Shown: one piece after another, positions 55,046-64,000 of the stretch
How positions within the stretch are numbered: position 1 is the stretch's first letter
Layout: every line of letters starts with the position of its first letter
NCBI GenBank assembly: GCA_947493255.1
Contig: CANLQK010000005.1
Location: 186,001-250,000 of the forward strand
Source of the DNA: an uncultured Paracoccaceae bacterium
GTDB taxonomy: Bacteria > Pseudomonadota > Alphaproteobacteria > Rhodobacterales > Rhodobacteraceae
Direction: 5' to 3'
DNA: 64,000 nt
Notes under the pieces: generated by a model
Database searches by the model: none
What the model was told of the DNA's origin: nothing
Seen by the model: the letters and a program-made list of their open reading frames with translations, nothing else
Translations under genes and position numbers: made by a program

Positions 55046-56107
55046 TTATTGCCAATTTCCCTGTGACATTAACCCAAGGTCAATAAGTTGCTTTATTCCA
55101 GCGTACCGAACAGATTCGTTTGACCACAGGTTAGGGTTTTCCATAAGAGCCCCATAGTACGGCGCATACAGGTTACTGTTTTCGAAGTGCTGAGCTCGAG
55201 CCAGTTCTTCTTTGGATTTTTCGCCAATATTTGGTAGAAACTTAGTGTGCAGCAATACACCTGACACACGGTCACCTGCCCCAAAGTCAAACACATCATT
55301 TAGTCTACGTGGTAATATCTGGTGGGTTGAGGTGACATAAGCAAAACCACGCTGCCATTTCACAAGCGGTGTCTTGTTTAGGGTTGGGGAACGTTCAGGC
55401 TGGCTGCCAAAGAACATCCGATCACGCACACCCCCCTGAATCCAAAGGTTGCCAAATACAGGATGCAGTTTGGCACGATAATTTTTAGCGTCAAACCATT
55501 GCAGAACGGTCGTTGGGTCGGTTCCTGCCGTAAATTTCGCCTCTGAAACTGGGCCTTTGGGGTACAAATCTAACATCAATGTACCAAAGGCTTTTTGACC
55601 CTGCGCTTCCAAATGCCGAACGAGTTCTTGTACCGAGCGGGTATCTGAGTCCGGATAAACCAAGAGTTCGTCAGCGTCGACTGTTAGGCACCATCGATCA
55701 TGGCCGAATTTATGTTGCAAGCATGTCAGCCAATCAACGCCAAACCGAGAAGCCTTGTAACTGTTTGGCGTCGTCCAAAGCGATACATCCGGCTGTTTGG
55801 ATAAAAATTCTGCGGTTCCATCATCGCTTGCGTTATCTACAACAAGGAAGTGGACAACGCCCAACAGTCGATAATGATTCAACCAATGTTCTACCCGCAG
55901 CATTTCATTGCGCATGGTAGAAAATACCAGAACGCCTGCTGCAGGCACATTCGGTGAAGTAACGCGAGCTATTTCATTTCGCCGCCTCCAAGACCGGTAG
56001 AGGAGTCTCCGACGTTTCCACCGCATCCTATAGGCAAATACAGCGCCCACACCTGAGCGTTCTCTTGTTTGATCCGAATCCGCACCAAACTCAAACATAT
56101 TGGTCAC
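55046..56107 (-). CDS. Glycosyltransferase family 2-like protein (GT2_4 type), copy A
   Basis: The 353-residue paralogue shares LVFSTMRNEMLRVEHWLNHYR, FLVVDNASDDGT, KASRFGVDWL, TVDADELLVYPD, LMLDLYPKGP, NLWIQGG and LGLMSQGNW with copy B, but has a longer basic N-terminus. It starts 3 nt after galU, so it is co-translated with UDP-glucose synthesis; a 145-nt AT-rich gap then separates it from copy B. Confidence 0.82.
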   Translation of the reverse strand: MTNMFEFGADSDQTRERSGVGAVFAYRMRWKRRRLLYRSWRRRNEIARVTSPNVPAAGVLVFSTMRNEMLRVEHWLNHYRLLGVVHFLVVDNASDDGTAEFLSKQPDVSLWTTPNSYKASRFGVDWLTCLQHKFGHDRWCLTVDADELLVYPDSDTRSVQELVRHLEAQGQKAFGTLMLDLYPKGPVSEAKFTAGTDPTTVLQWFDAKNYRAKLHPVFGNLWIQGGVRDRMFFGSQPERSPTLNKTPLVKWQRGFAYVTSTHQILPRRLNDVFDFGAGDRVSGVLLHTKFLPNIGEKSKEELARAQHFENSNLYAPYYGALMENPNLWSNESVRYAGIKQLIDLGLMSQGNWQ

Positions 56108-56110
56108 CGA

Positions 56111-57004
56111 TTATTGGGCGGCCTGCTGCATCGACATCATTTCGCGTAAGAACGAATCGAACTCGCCACGAAGATCTGGTCTTGCAAGACCGAATGCGAC
56201 AGTCGCCTGCAAGAAGCCCGCCTTGGAGCCGCAATCAAATCGTTGACCTCGGAACCTGAAGCCAAAAACATCTCTGCCCTCAAGCATCTCCGCGTCAATC
56301 GCGTCGGTTAACTGAATTTCACCGCCAGACCCGCTTTTTATCTTGTTTAGGTTCTGCATGACTTTCGGTGTCAGAATATAACGGCCGATAACAGCCAGAT
56401 TCGACGGAGCCTCTTCGGGTGCCGGCTTTTCTACCAACCCTTTAACGGAAACGACAGAACCGTGATCTTCTTTGACGTCGATAACGCCGTAGGATGATGC
56501 CTTTTCAGCAGGCACTTCCATAGCCGCAACCATACATCCCCCGGTTTCTTCATGCGCGTCGATCATCTGTTTCAAACATGGGGTTTCCGCAGCGATAACA
56601 TCATCAGGCAAGATCACGGCAAATGGTTCGTTATGAATCAGGCGGCGTGCGCACCAAACAGCATGCCCTAGACCAAGCGCCTTATGTTGGCGCAGGTAAG
56701 CAATTGTCCCGCTGTCCATGTTTGTTGCCTTGAGTGCATCGAGCAGTTCGGTCTTACCTTTCTTTCGTAAGGTGTTTTCAAGCTCGGGTGCGTTGTCGAA
56801 ATAGTCTTCTAACGCGGACTTTCCACGCGAAGTTACAAAGATAAATTCTTTGATACCCGCAGCGCGGGCTTCATCGATCGCATACTGAATCAAAGGCCTG
56901 TCGACCAAAGTCATAATTTCTTTTGGTACTGATTTGGTTGCCGGTAGGAATCGAGTTCCCAAACCTGCGACCGGGAAAATTGCTTTAGTAACACGCTTCT
57001 TCAT
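56111..57004 (-). CDS. galU: UTP-glucose-1-phosphate uridylyltransferase
   Basis: GalU makes UDP-glucose, the donor for many glycans. The 297-residue protein has the family start AIFPVAGLGTRFLPATKSVPKE, a VLPDDVIA segment and EKPAPEEAPS. It lies in the sugar-nucleotide part of the minus-strand polysaccharide unit, 106 nt after kdsB and 3 nt before a GT gene. Confidence 0.96.
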   Translation of the reverse strand: MKKRVTKAIFPVAGLGTRFLPATKSVPKEIMTLVDRPLIQYAIDEARAAGIKEFIFVTSRGKSALEDYFDNAPELENTLRKKGKTELLDALKATNMDSGTIAYLRQHKALGLGHAVWCARRLIHNEPFAVILPDDVIAAETPCLKQMIDAHEETGGCMVAAMEVPAEKASSYGVIDVKEDHGSVVSVKGLVEKPAPEEAPSNLAVIGRYILTPKVMQNLNKIKSGSGGEIQLTDAIDAEMLEGRDVFGFRFRGQRFDCGSKAGFLQATVAFGLARPDLRGEFDSFLREMMSMQQAAQ

Positions 57005-57110
57005 TTTTTACCTTAATTCACCCATGAAGGATAAGAAATTTAGACAATATTAGCTTAGCCTACAAAAAATGCATAGGCTGGTTGGCATGGGAATAATTGG
57101 GAAAATTCCC

Positions 57111-57911
57111 TCAAACATCACCCATTTCGGATAGCATTGCTTCAATTTTGGGCACATCCTCAGGATTATTGAGCTCCCAGAACTGCCTACTGCGCGCTTG
57201 CACCTCTACGCAAAGCATATGCGCCCCTTGTTCCAAGAATCGGAGCTGCTCTAATCCTTCCAGTGTTTCAAGCGGTCCTACGGGCCAGTTCCCGTAAGCA
57301 ATCAACGCTGACGGCCGGTATGCATAGACCCCCACATGATGGAAAACCGGCGTGGCATCAGCATCAGAGTAAGTTTTCCCAGTGAATGGGATAACTTCTT
57401 TTGAGAAAAACAGAGCGTTACGGTCAGCCCCAAATACCGCCGTCGTCCCTCCAACACGCCCGTGTTTACGGTCCTCTAAAAGGCCATTCAGCGCACGGCC
57501 ATCGCACCGAAGTACAGGTGTGGCAACCTCTGCCGTTGGATTTGCAGATAACCCTGCAACAAGGTCTTCGATAAACCATGCAGGCGTTAGCGGCGCATCA
57601 CCTTGCAAATTCACAACAATATCGAAATTGCCACCTAGAATTCTGAATGCTTCGGCACATCGTTCTGTCCCATTGCGGCATTCGGTCGATGTCATGACGA
57701 CATCTGCTCCAAACCCCTCTGCTGCAGCTTGGATACGCTCGTCATCTGTCGCAACAACAACACGATCTACGCCTTTAATGGACATCGCGGCATCCCATGA
57801 ACGCCGAATGAGGCTTTTGGCCTCACCCGTCGATCCACGTAGTTCTACTAGCGGCTTGCCCGGATAACGGGTTGAAGCAAACCGAGCAGGAATGACGACC
57901 AAGACACTCAT
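57111..57911 (-). CDS. kdsB: 3-deoxy-manno-octulosonate cytidylyltransferase
   Basis: KdsB activates KDO as CMP-KDO for transfer to lipid A. The 266-residue protein has VVIPARFASTRYPGKPL, TSTECRNGTERCAEA and NLQGDAPL. The start ATG shares a base with the cysQ stop (TAATG). With kdsD elsewhere in this window it provides two of the KDO steps. A capsule-specific KdsB is possible, but a housekeeping role is likelier. Confidence 0.93.
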   Translation of the reverse strand: MSVLVVIPARFASTRYPGKPLVELRGSTGEAKSLIRRSWDAAMSIKGVDRVVVATDDERIQAAAEGFGADVVMTSTECRNGTERCAEAFRILGGNFDIVVNLQGDAPLTPAWFIEDLVAGLSANPTAEVATPVLRCDGRALNGLLEDRKHGRVGGTTAVFGADRNALFFSKEVIPFTGKTYSDADATPVFHHVGVYAYRPSALIAYGNWPVGPLETLEGLEQLRFLEQGAHMLCVEVQARSRQFWELNNPEDVPKIEAMLSEMGDV

Positions 57912-58708
57912 TATGGCAGTTTCAGATCAATGCCAGGTGCGTAAGCGATGAAGAACGGGTTCGCAAAATCCTCTTTCCCATAAGACAGTGGCATGTGGTC
58001 ATCAAAACGCACCACATGGCCACCTGCACCGGTCAAAACTGCATGCCCAGCGGCGGTGTCCCATTCCATAGTACGGCCAACACGTGGGTAAATGTCGGCT
58101 TCGCCAGTCGCAACAAGACAAAACTTCAACGAGGAGCCCGCGCTTTTCATGTCGTTAACCGCGTATTTGTTGATGTAATCATCCGTCGCTTGATCACGAT
58201 GCGACTTGGATGCAACAACCATCAGACCCTTGTTGTCCGGCGTGCTAACAGAAATTGGGATTGTCGTGCCAATGGTATCCTTGTCCAAATCGCCCACTTC
58301 TTCGACGGACGCGCCAGCAGCGTTCGTGTAAAACAAGCGACCCTTGGCAGGCGCATAAACGACGCCACGGCGCGGTGCGCCTTCTTCAACGTAGGCAATA
58401 TTGACTGTGAAATCGCCGCGGCGATGAATGAATTCTTTTGTGCCATCAAGAGGGTCAACGATAAGGAATGTATGTGCTTTCAGCGCATGGCTGTCTGACT
58501 GCTCTTCTGTGATTAGAACTACATCTGGAAATTCCGCTCGCAAACCCGCTGAAATATGCGCATCCGCAGCTTCGTCTGCAGCGGTCACAGGGCTGTCATC
58601 ACTTTTCGACTTAACTTCGAAATCATCAGCGTCATAAATATCCATAATGATGTCGCCAGCTTCCAATGCCAAACGGCGCATCACTTCGGTGAGTTTATCG
58701 AAATCCAT
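57911..58708 (-). CDS. cysQ: 3'(2'),5'-bisphosphate nucleotidase CysQ
   Basis: CysQ removes 3'-phosphate from PAP, a toxic by-product of sulfate assimilation and of sulfation. The 265-residue protein has the inositol-phosphatase motifs DPLDGTKEF (metal site) and EWDTAAGHAVL, plus SPVTAADEAAD. I choose ATG 58708 with AAAGG 7 nt upstream. Its position before kdsB fits sulfated-glycan chemistry, but that is inference. Confidence 0.92.
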   Translation of the reverse strand: MDFDKLTEVMRRLALEAGDIIMDIYDADDFEVKSKSDDSPVTAADEAADAHISAGLRAEFPDVVLITEEQSDSHALKAHTFLIVDPLDGTKEFIHRRGDFTVNIAYVEEGAPRRGVVYAPAKGRLFYTNAAGASVEEVGDLDKDTIGTTIPISVSTPDNKGLMVVASKSHRDQATDDYINKYAVNDMKSAGSSLKFCLVATGEADIYPRVGRTMEWDTAAGHAVLTGAGGHVVRFDDHMPLSYGKEDFANPFFIAYAPGIDLKLP

Positions 58709-58860
58709 CTTAAACCTTTTGCTCAAATTCACTTCACAGCTGTTTTGATTGATCCAGCCGTCTGGCCCCCTTATGCTGTGACACTAAAGGATCAGCAAGA
58801 ATTTCATGCCAGAACGGCATATGACCGCCCAATGGCATCCTTTAACGACAGGCAAACACC

Positions 58861-59682
58861 ATGTTCGAAGCACAACGGCCAAAAACGAGATCCCGATCAG
58901 CAGTCGGAATGTTAGAATTGATCTACCATTCTATCGTTCGCGATATTCGGAAGGGCCACAGAAATGCGATTGTCGGGCTTTTGCTGGCGATGATGCAAAC
59001 TATTGTTTTTGTTGCTGTTTTCTATTTCATGTTTTCGGTTTTGGGAATGAAGAGCTTGGCGATCAGGGGCGACTTCGTCCTCTATTTGATGTCAGGTATC
59101 CTGCTTTTTCTGACACACAACAAAGCTATGGGCGCGGTTATGGGGGCTGATGGCCCTGCATCGGCGATGATGAAACACGCACCAATGAACACACTGATCT
59201 CAATATTGTCGAACGCGCTTTCATCGCTCTACATTCAACTGCTGTCTATGGTGACGATCCTGTGCCTGTACCATATGCTCTTTAATCCGATTACGATTTA
59301 CAAACCGATCGGCGCCCTTGGTATGGTGTTATTGGCTTGGTTTTCAGGTGTTGCGGTTGGAATGGTTTTTTTAGCATTGAAACCGTGGGCGCCTGGGTTA
59401 GTAGGCCTTGCATCTACGATTTACATGCGCGCGAATATGATCACGTCTGGCAAAATGTTCGTGGCAAATTCGCTACCCGGCTATTTGCTTGTGATGTTTG
59501 ATTGGAATCCATTGTTCCATTCCATCGATCAAGCCCGTGGGTTCACCTTTATCAATTACAACCCACATTTCAGCTCGATCTCTTACCCCTTAAAGCTGTC
59601 AATCGCATTGATAATGATCGGATTGATGCTCGAATTCTACACGCGCAAAAAAGCTTCTGTGAGCTGGGACGCAGCACGATGA
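58861..59682 (+). CDS. ABC-2 type polysaccharide export permease (KpsM-like), without adjacent ATPase
   Basis: The 273-residue protein has six TM helices (about residues 37-62, 70-88, 110-135, 145-165, 175-195, 240-262) and the early segment VRDIRKGHRNAIVGLLLAMMQ, typical of KpsM/ABC2 permeases of capsule or O-antigen export. No KpsT ATPase, KpsE or KpsD gene is adjacent in this window. It is coupled (ATGA) to the following SH3 gene, so the partner ATPase must be elsewhere. Confidence 0.82.
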   Translation: MFEAQRPKTRSRSAVGMLELIYHSIVRDIRKGHRNAIVGLLLAMMQTIVFVAVFYFMFSVLGMKSLAIRGDFVLYLMSGILLFLTHNKAMGAVMGADGPASAMMKHAPMNTLISILSNALSSLYIQLLSMVTILCLYHMLFNPITIYKPIGALGMVLLAWFSGVAVGMVFLALKPWAPGLVGLASTIYMRANMITSGKMFVANSLPGYLLVMFDWNPLFHSIDQARGFTFINYNPHFSSISYPLKLSIALIMIGLMLEFYTRKKASVSWDAAR

Positions 59683-60275
59683 TCCGGTGGGTCGCCCTTA
59701 CTATGTTCATTTGGGCTTCCCCAACCTTTGCCGCGTTAGAAACCTGGCCCGCATTATATAATGTACAAGGCGTTGCTACCAACGACGCTTTGAATGTCCG
59801 TAGACTGCCAGACGTTACCTCGGAAATAATTGGCACCCTTGCATATGATGCGAAGAACATAGAGGTCGTTGACGTCGATGATGAGCGCGAATGGGGCCGC
59901 GTAAATATTGGTGATGGGTCAGGCTGGGTGTCTTTGCGGTTTATGGAACGCGATCCCCGCTGGGCAGGCAGTTTTCCCCCTATAACGGCATGTTACGGAA
60001 CAGAACCGTTTTGGAATCTGACCCGAACGACCGCTCAGACTGATCTTGAATATTTCAACGACGTGATCGAATCGGTTTCGGAAACTTTAGACTTCACATC
60101 GCAGAACCGTGTCGACCGTTTCGGAATGATTATCGGGAATAGCAGCGCTTTCATCATGGAAGGTAGCTGCACAGATGGCATGTCAGACAGATACTACGGT
60201 CTTTCCATCGAAGTTATGACCGAAATTTCGGGGGCCCCGGCGATGCTATCTGGATGTTGTACAATCCAGCCCTAG
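59679..60275 (+). CDS. Secreted SH3-domain protein
   Basis: The 198-residue protein begins with a signal peptide (MIRWVALTMFIWASPTFA-ALE). A bacterial SH3 domain follows at about residues 30-92 (ALNVRRLPDVTSEIIGTL and GSGWVSLRFM). The second half has TACYGTEPFWNL and four further cysteines, including the CC pair in LSGCCTIQP, and resembles COG3650-type domains. A cell-wall or periplasmic role is likely. The ATGA overlap with the permease means co-translation. Confidence 0.78.
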   Translation: MIRWVALTMFIWASPTFAALETWPALYNVQGVATNDALNVRRLPDVTSEIIGTLAYDAKNIEVVDVDDEREWGRVNIGDGSGWVSLRFMERDPRWAGSFPPITACYGTEPFWNLTRTTAQTDLEYFNDVIESVSETLDFTSQNRVDRFGMIIGNSSAFIMEGSCTDGMSDRYYGLSIEVMTEISGAPAMLSGCCTIQP

Positions 60276-60286
60276 TGACAGATTGA

Positions 60287-60922
60287 TTAGGTCACCACGC
60301 GCAGTGTCAGGTTGATCCGCCCTCCCCCAGAAAGCAACGTTGACGACCCAGCGCGCGTTTTGTCTATGCCGTGATAAACCAGCCGCGCTTCGCCGCCCAT
60401 AACGACGACATCTCCTGATTTCAGCCAGATCGATTCGGTTTTGCCACCGCGTGTTGTGTTACCAATCCTGAACAGCCCCTCATCCCCAAGTGAAATAGAA
60501 ACCACGGGCTGTTGAAAATCAGCCTCATCCCGATCTTGGTGCAAACCCATTTTCGCGGTTTCGCGGTACAAATTTATTAAGCAGCATTCTGGGGCTCGAT
60601 TTGCACCTGAAACTTTATTCCAAACGTCTAGAACATTGAGCGGAATCGCGGGCCAAAGATTTCCGTTTGGATGCTTTCTGGCATATTTGTATCCTTTGGC
60701 ATCCGAAACCCAGCCAAACTGGCCCGCGCTGGTCATTTGCACTGACATTGGCCGGCCATATGGAGTCATCGGCGAAAAGAGCGGAGCATGCGCTACGATC
60801 TTGCGAATCTCTTGCAAAATCTCTTCCTGTTGGCCCCGGTCCAATAGCCCTTGGAACACCTGAACACCCCTCAAAGCCACTGTTGGCTGCACTGTAACCC
60901 CTTGTTCACGACTTTTGCGCAT
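60287..60922 (-). CDS. alkB: Alpha-ketoglutarate-dependent dioxygenase AlkB
   Basis: AlkB repairs 1-methyladenine and 3-methylcytosine by oxidative demethylation. The 211-residue protein has the Fe(II) site HQD in MGLHQDRDEADF, the distal His in LVYHGIDKT, and RINLTLR with the 2-oxoglutarate-binding arginines. I start at ATG 60922 (MRKSREQG) with GAGGG before it; the longer frame to 61003 runs into the dnaK promoter. Divergent from dnaK. Confidence 0.94.
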   Translation of the reverse strand: MRKSREQGVTVQPTVALRGVQVFQGLLDRGQQEEILQEIRKIVAHAPLFSPMTPYGRPMSVQMTSAGQFGWVSDAKGYKYARKHPNGNLWPAIPLNVLDVWNKVSGANRAPECCLINLYRETAKMGLHQDRDEADFQQPVVSISLGDEGLFRIGNTTRGGKTESIWLKSGDVVVMGGEARLVYHGIDKTRAGSSTLLSGGGRINLTLRVVT

Positions 60923-60940
60923 ATCTGCACCCTCTGACAG

Positions 60941-60970
60941 CTTGCAGGCTCTGTTATGCACACCTATATA
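60941..60970 (+). promoter_or_regulatory. RpoH-like (heat shock) promoter of dnaK
   Basis: CTTGCA (60941-60946) and CCTATATA (60963-60970) give CTTG-N18-CCTATAT, close to the alphaproteobacterial RpoH consensus CTTG-N16/18-CYTATNT that is known for heat-shock genes in this class. It lies 102 nt before dnaK and overlaps the divergent alkB leader, so an effect on alkB is possible. Confidence 0.6.
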
Positions 60971-61071
60971 CCCATCGATCCGAGTGGGGACACTCATAAC
61001 CAATCAACCATAGGGCACGGGTGCCGGAACGGGTCCGCGCCGCTCTCATCGCCTAGGAAAGGGATTTGAAC

Positions 61072-62985
61072 ATGGCAAAAGTCATTGGCATCGACCTCGG
61101 GACTACAAACTCCTGCGTCGCAATCATGGACGGCTCGCAACCTCGCGTTATTGAAAACGCTGAAGGCGCGCGCACGACACCATCTATCGTAGCTTTCACA
61201 GACGATGAGCGTCTTGTTGGCCAGCCTGCAAAGCGTCAGGCCGTTACAAACCCAGAAAATACTGTCTTCGGTGTTAAGCGTCTTATTGGTCGTCGCTTTG
61301 ACGACTCCGACTTGGCAAAAGATAAGAAGAACATGCCTTTCGCAGTTGTGAATGGCGGCAACGGCGACGCGTGGGTCGAAGCCAAGGGTGAGAAATACTC
61401 CCCTGCCCAGGTTTCTGCTGTGATCCTTCAGAAAATGAAAGAAACCGCGGAAAGCTACCTTGGCGAAGATGTTGACCAAGCGGTTATCACGGTTCCCGCG
61501 TACTTTAACGATGCGCAGCGTCAGGCGACAAAAGACGCCGGTAAGATTGCTGGCCTCGAAGTACTGCGTATCATCAACGAGCCCACAGCGGCTGCGTTGG
61601 CATATGGCCTTGATAAAAAAGAAACACAGACGATTGCGGTCTATGACCTTGGTGGCGGTACATTCGATGTAACCATCTTGGAAATCGATGACGGCTTGTT
61701 CGAGGTGAAATCCACTAACGGTGACACGTTCCTTGGTGGTGAAGACTTTGACATGCGCATCGTGAACTACCTTGCTGATGAATTCAAAAAGGCAAACGGT
61801 GTTGACCTGACCAAAGACAAGATGGCGTTGCAGCGTCTGAAAGAAGCTGCTGAGAAAGCGAAGATCGAACTGTCTTCCGCGTCTTCCACAGAAATCAACC
61901 AGCCGTTCATTTCCATGGGTTCTGACGGGTCTCCGTTGCACATGGTTGTAAAGCTGACACGTGCGAAGCTGGAAAGCCTCGTTGGTGACTTGATCAAAGC
62001 GTCCATGAAGCCATGTGCAGCTGCGTTGAAAGATGCAGGCCTGAAAACTGACGACATCGACGAAGTTGTTCTCGTTGGTGGTATGACACGCATGCCTAAG
62101 GTTATCGAAGAAGTGACAAAATTCTTCGGCAAAGAGCCACACAAGGGTGTGAACCCTGATGAGGTTGTTGCCATGGGTGCGGCTATTCAGGCTGGTGTTC
62201 TTCAGGGTGACGTTAAAGACGTTGTTCTCTTGGACGTGACTCCATTGTCCTTGGGTATTGAAACGCTTGGCGGCGTGTTCACACGCTTGATCGATCGCAA
62301 CACAACGATCCCAACGAAAAAGTCCCAAGTCTTCTCAACCGCAGAAGATAACCAAAACGCTGTGACAATTCGCGTCTTCCAAGGTGAACGTGAGATGGCT
62401 GCCGACAACAAGATGCTCGGCCAGTTCAACCTCGAAGAAATTCCACCAGCCCCACGCGGCATGCCACAGATCGAAGTGACCTTTGATATCGATGCCAACG
62501 GTATCGTTTCTGTGGGCGCGTCTGACAAAGGCACTGGCAAGGAACAGAAAATCACAATCCAAGCTTCTGGTGGCCTGTCCGACGAAGACATCGATGCAAT
62601 GGTGCGCGACGCTGAAGAAAACGCTGAGGCAGATAAGGACCGTAAGGAACTTGTCGAAGCCAAGAACCAAGCGGAAAGCCTTGTTCATTCGACTGAAAAG
62701 TCCATGGAAGAACATGCCGACAAGGTTGACCCAACCACGATCGAAGCTATCGAGCTGGCCATTGCCGCGCTTAAAGACGATCTGGAAGGTGAAGATGCAG
62801 GCAAGATCAAGTCTGGCATCCAGAACGTGACAGAATCTGCCATGAAGCTGGGTGAAGCGATCTACAAGTCCGCGCAAGAAGAGGCCGGCGAAGCCGAGCC
62901 TGACATGCCCGGTGCTGATGAAGCCGCGGCCGACGATATTGTCGACGCTGACTTCGAAGATCTTGACGACGACAAACGCGGCTAA
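61072..62985 (+). CDS. dnaK: Molecular chaperone DnaK (Hsp70)
   Basis: DnaK folds and protects proteins with DnaJ and GrpE. The 637-residue protein has the ATPase domain start [42 protein letters not shown] and [10 protein letters not shown], the linker [12 protein letters not shown], and the substrate domain ending in an acidic EEVDADFED-like tail. GGAAAGGGA lies before the ATG; the TTG one codon upstream is unlikely. dnaJ follows 69 nt downstream. Confidence 0.98.
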   Translation: MAKVIGIDLGTTNSCVAIMDGSQPRVIENAEGARTTPSIVAFTDDERLVGQPAKRQAVTNPENTVFGVKRLIGRRFDDSDLAKDKKNMPFAVVNGGNGDAWVEAKGEKYSPAQVSAVILQKMKETAESYLGEDVDQAVITVPAYFNDAQRQATKDAGKIAGLEVLRIINEPTAAALAYGLDKKETQTIAVYDLGGGTFDVTILEIDDGLFEVKSTNGDTFLGGEDFDMRIVNYLADEFKKANGVDLTKDKMALQRLKEAAEKAKIELSSASSTEINQPFISMGSDGSPLHMVVKLTRAKLESLVGDLIKASMKPCAAALKDAGLKTDDIDEVVLVGGMTRMPKVIEEVTKFFGKEPHKGVNPDEVVAMGAAIQAGVLQGDVKDVVLLDVTPLSLGIETLGGVFTRLIDRNTTIPTKKSQVFSTAEDNQNAVTIRVFQGEREMAADNKMLGQFNLEEIPPAPRGMPQIEVTFDIDANGIVSVGASDKGTGKEQKITIQASGGLSDEDIDAMVRDAEENAEADKDRKELVEAKNQAESLVHSTEKSMEEHADKVDPTTIEAIELAIAALKDDLEGEDAGKIKSGIQNVTESAMKLGEAIYKSAQEEAGEAEPDMPGADEAAADDIVDADFEDLDDDKRG

Positions 62986-63000
62986 GCGTTGGTAACCTGT

Positions 63001-63028
63001 AAGGCCGGCTCTAAAGGGGCCGGTCTTA
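63001..63028 (+). terminator. Hairpin between dnaK and dnaJ
   Basis: AAGGCCGG (63001-63008) pairs with CCGGTCTT (63021-63028), with one G-U pair and a 12-nt loop. It is followed by only ATGCG, so it is a weak terminator or an mRNA-stability element. Such a hairpin would lower dnaJ relative to dnaK. Confidence 0.5.
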
Positions 63029-63053
63029 TGCGTCCCACCAAAGGGAATTGATC

Positions 63054-64000
63054 ATGTCTAAACGCGATTACTACGAGGTCTTGGGGCTCTCAAAAGGGGC
63101 CTCCGCCGACGAGATCAAAAAGGCCTACCGTGGTAAGGCCAAAGAACTGCACCCCGACCGTAACGCAGACAATCCGAACGCTGAGGCCCAATTCAAAGAG
63201 GCCGGCGAAGCCTATGAAATTTTGAAGGACGCCGAAAAGAAAGCTGCTTATGACCGTTATGGTCACGCGGCATTCGAAGGTGGCATGGGCGGCGGCAGTC
63301 GTGGCCCCGGTGGAATGGGCGGCCAAGGAGACTTTGGGTCGGCATTCTCAGACATTTTTGACGATCTGTTTGGAAATATGGGCGGCCAACGCGGCGGGGG
63401 CGGTGGAAACCGTGCACAGCGCGGCAATGACCTGCGTTACAACCTTCGCGTCACCCTGGAAGAAGCGTTTGCAGGCCTTCAAAAGACGGTCACTGTTCCA
63501 GCCGCGGTTGGATGTGGATCATGTAATGGTACCGGCGCAGAAGGCGGTTCAGAGCCACAAACCTGCCCAACATGTTCGGGTATGGGAAAAGTCCGCGCTC
63601 AACAGGGGTTCTTTACAGTCGAACGCACTTGCCCAACGTGTAATGGCATGGGGCAAACAATCAAGGATCCGTGTAAGTCCTGTCACGGTCAGGGACGTGT
63701 TGAAAAAGAGAAATCCCTTTCGGTCAACATTCCTGCAGGCGTAGAAACTGGCACACGTATTCGTCTTGCCGGCGAAGGCGAAGCTGGAATGCGGGGCGGA
63801 CCAACAGGTGATTTGTACATCTTCATTGAAGTGCGCGACCACGAACTTTTCGAGCGCGAAGGCAACCATCTATTCTGCCGTGTTCCCGTGTCCATGGCGA
63901 CTGCTGCAATTGGTGGCGACATTGAAGTACCGACAATTGATGGCGGTCGGTCACGTGTGAAAATTCCTGCGGGTTCTCAATCTGGCCGTCAAATGCGCCT
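63054..64000 (+). CDS. dnaJ: Molecular chaperone DnaJ (3' end outside window)
   Basis: DnaJ delivers substrates to DnaK and stimulates its ATPase. The visible 315 residues include the J domain ([13 protein letters not shown]...HPD motif in ELHPDRNAD), a Gly-rich region ([20 protein letters not shown]), the four zinc-finger motifs [24 protein letters not shown] and CKSCHGQG, and the start of the C-terminal peptide-binding domain ([18 protein letters not shown]). The frame runs past the window end without a frameshift. Confidence 0.96.
   Translation, partial: MSKRDYYEVLGLSKGASADEIKKAYRGKAKELHPDRNADNPNAEAQFKEAGEAYEILKDAEKKAAYDRYGHAAFEGGMGGGSRGPGGMGGQGDFGSAFSDIFDDLFGNMGGQRGGGGGNRAQRGNDLRYNLRVTLEEAFAGLQKTVTVPAAVGCGSCNGTGAEGGSEPQTCPTCSGMGKVRAQQGFFTVERTCPTCNGMGQTIKDPCKSCHGQGRVEKEKSLSVNIPAGVETGTRIRLAGEGEAGMRGGPTGDLYIFIEVRDHELFEREGNHLFCRVPVSMATAAIGGDIEVPTIDGGRSRVKIPAGSQSGRQMR

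Noticed and set aside
54814-55086. 90-codon plus-strand frame across the gap between the two GT2_4 genes
   Set aside because: It starts inside the antisense of copy B and has no motif, and no ribosome binding site precedes it.
60994-62328. 444-codon minus-strand frame antisense to dnaK
   Set aside because: It is a well-known artefact of dnaK codon use; the translation is Cys/His/Phe rich and has no domain.
1-64000. CRISPR array, prophage, transposase or toxin-antitoxin pair
   Set aside because: I searched for regular direct repeats, integrase or transposase motifs and small antitoxin-like pairs and found none.

Overview
The window looks like chromosomal DNA of a marine alphaproteobacterium of the family Rhodobacteraceae (Roseobacter group). 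The evidence is a fbcFBC-type petABC operon, a PetP/PetR regulator pair, the kdsD-lptC-lptA-lptB-hpf-ptsN block, a BacNav-type sodium channel, a DUF6194 protein and the general gene order. Genus cannot be resolved by eye. Coding density is very high, ATGA/TGATG overlaps are common, and I see no insertion sequence, prophage, integrase or CRISPR array. Both window ends cut genes: a response regulator at the left and dnaJ at the right.

Layout. 0-6 kb: an OmpR-type two-component pair, tRNA-Lys, dapF-mtaB-GST, then a PaiB-like flavin protein with a second GST. 6.2-9 kb: petABC (cytochrome bc1) closed by a strong terminator. 9-12.4 kb: thiBPQ thiamine importer on the minus strand, led by a TPP riboswitch. 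12.4-17.1 kb: a small membrane ORF, aroC, an EamA transporter, a DUF6194 gene, HU and AMP nucleosidase (amn), which has a terminator hairpin in its own leader. 17.3-23.7 kb: class II aldolase, fatty acid hydroxylase-like protein, acyl-CoA dehydrogenase, ArsC-like protein, ADP-forming acyl-CoA synthetase and a CaiD-like dehydratase, a possible carnitine/betaine-type CoA pathway. 23.7-31.1 kb: aroQ, an SDR protein, the sodium channel, dxs-ispA-xseB-histone deacetylase-like operon, and petP-petR. 31.3-38.3 kb: ilvE, a minus-strand run (GST-queG-sugar dehydrogenase-EamA-hypothetical), mtgA, and a divergent ArsR/DUF6428 pair with two clear operators. 38.4-45.2 kb: gltB and gltD with a secreted protein of unknown function between them. 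45.4-52.2 kb: uppP, an NDUFA9-like protein, tRNA-Leu, then rnd-kdsD-lptCAB-hpf-ptsN. 52.2-58.7 kb: a minus-strand surface-polysaccharide unit (cysQ-kdsB-galU and three glycosyltransferases). 58.9-64 kb: a KpsM-like ABC permease with an SH3 protein, alkB, and dnaK-dnaJ behind an RpoH-like promoter.

Themes. Much of the right half serves the cell envelope: lipid carrier recycling (uppP), KDO synthesis and activation (kdsD, kdsB), LPS transport (lptCAB), UDP-glucose (galU) and glycosyltransferases. The left half is central metabolism: lysine and peptidoglycan precursor, respiration, thiamine uptake, shikimate pathway, isoprenoids and glutamate synthesis.

Points most worth a second look: a DapF in which the second catalytic cysteine position reads serine; a terminator-like hairpin in the amn leader; a small membrane ORF before aroC with no canonical start codon; repeated TGTACA motifs before the secreted protein gene between gltD and gltB; twin ArsR operators; the CaiD-like locus; and a tandem glycosyltransferase cluster near a lone export permease. 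I did not find one clearly new multi-gene system. The strongest candidates for undescribed biology are the regulatory elements and the unknown small or secreted proteins.
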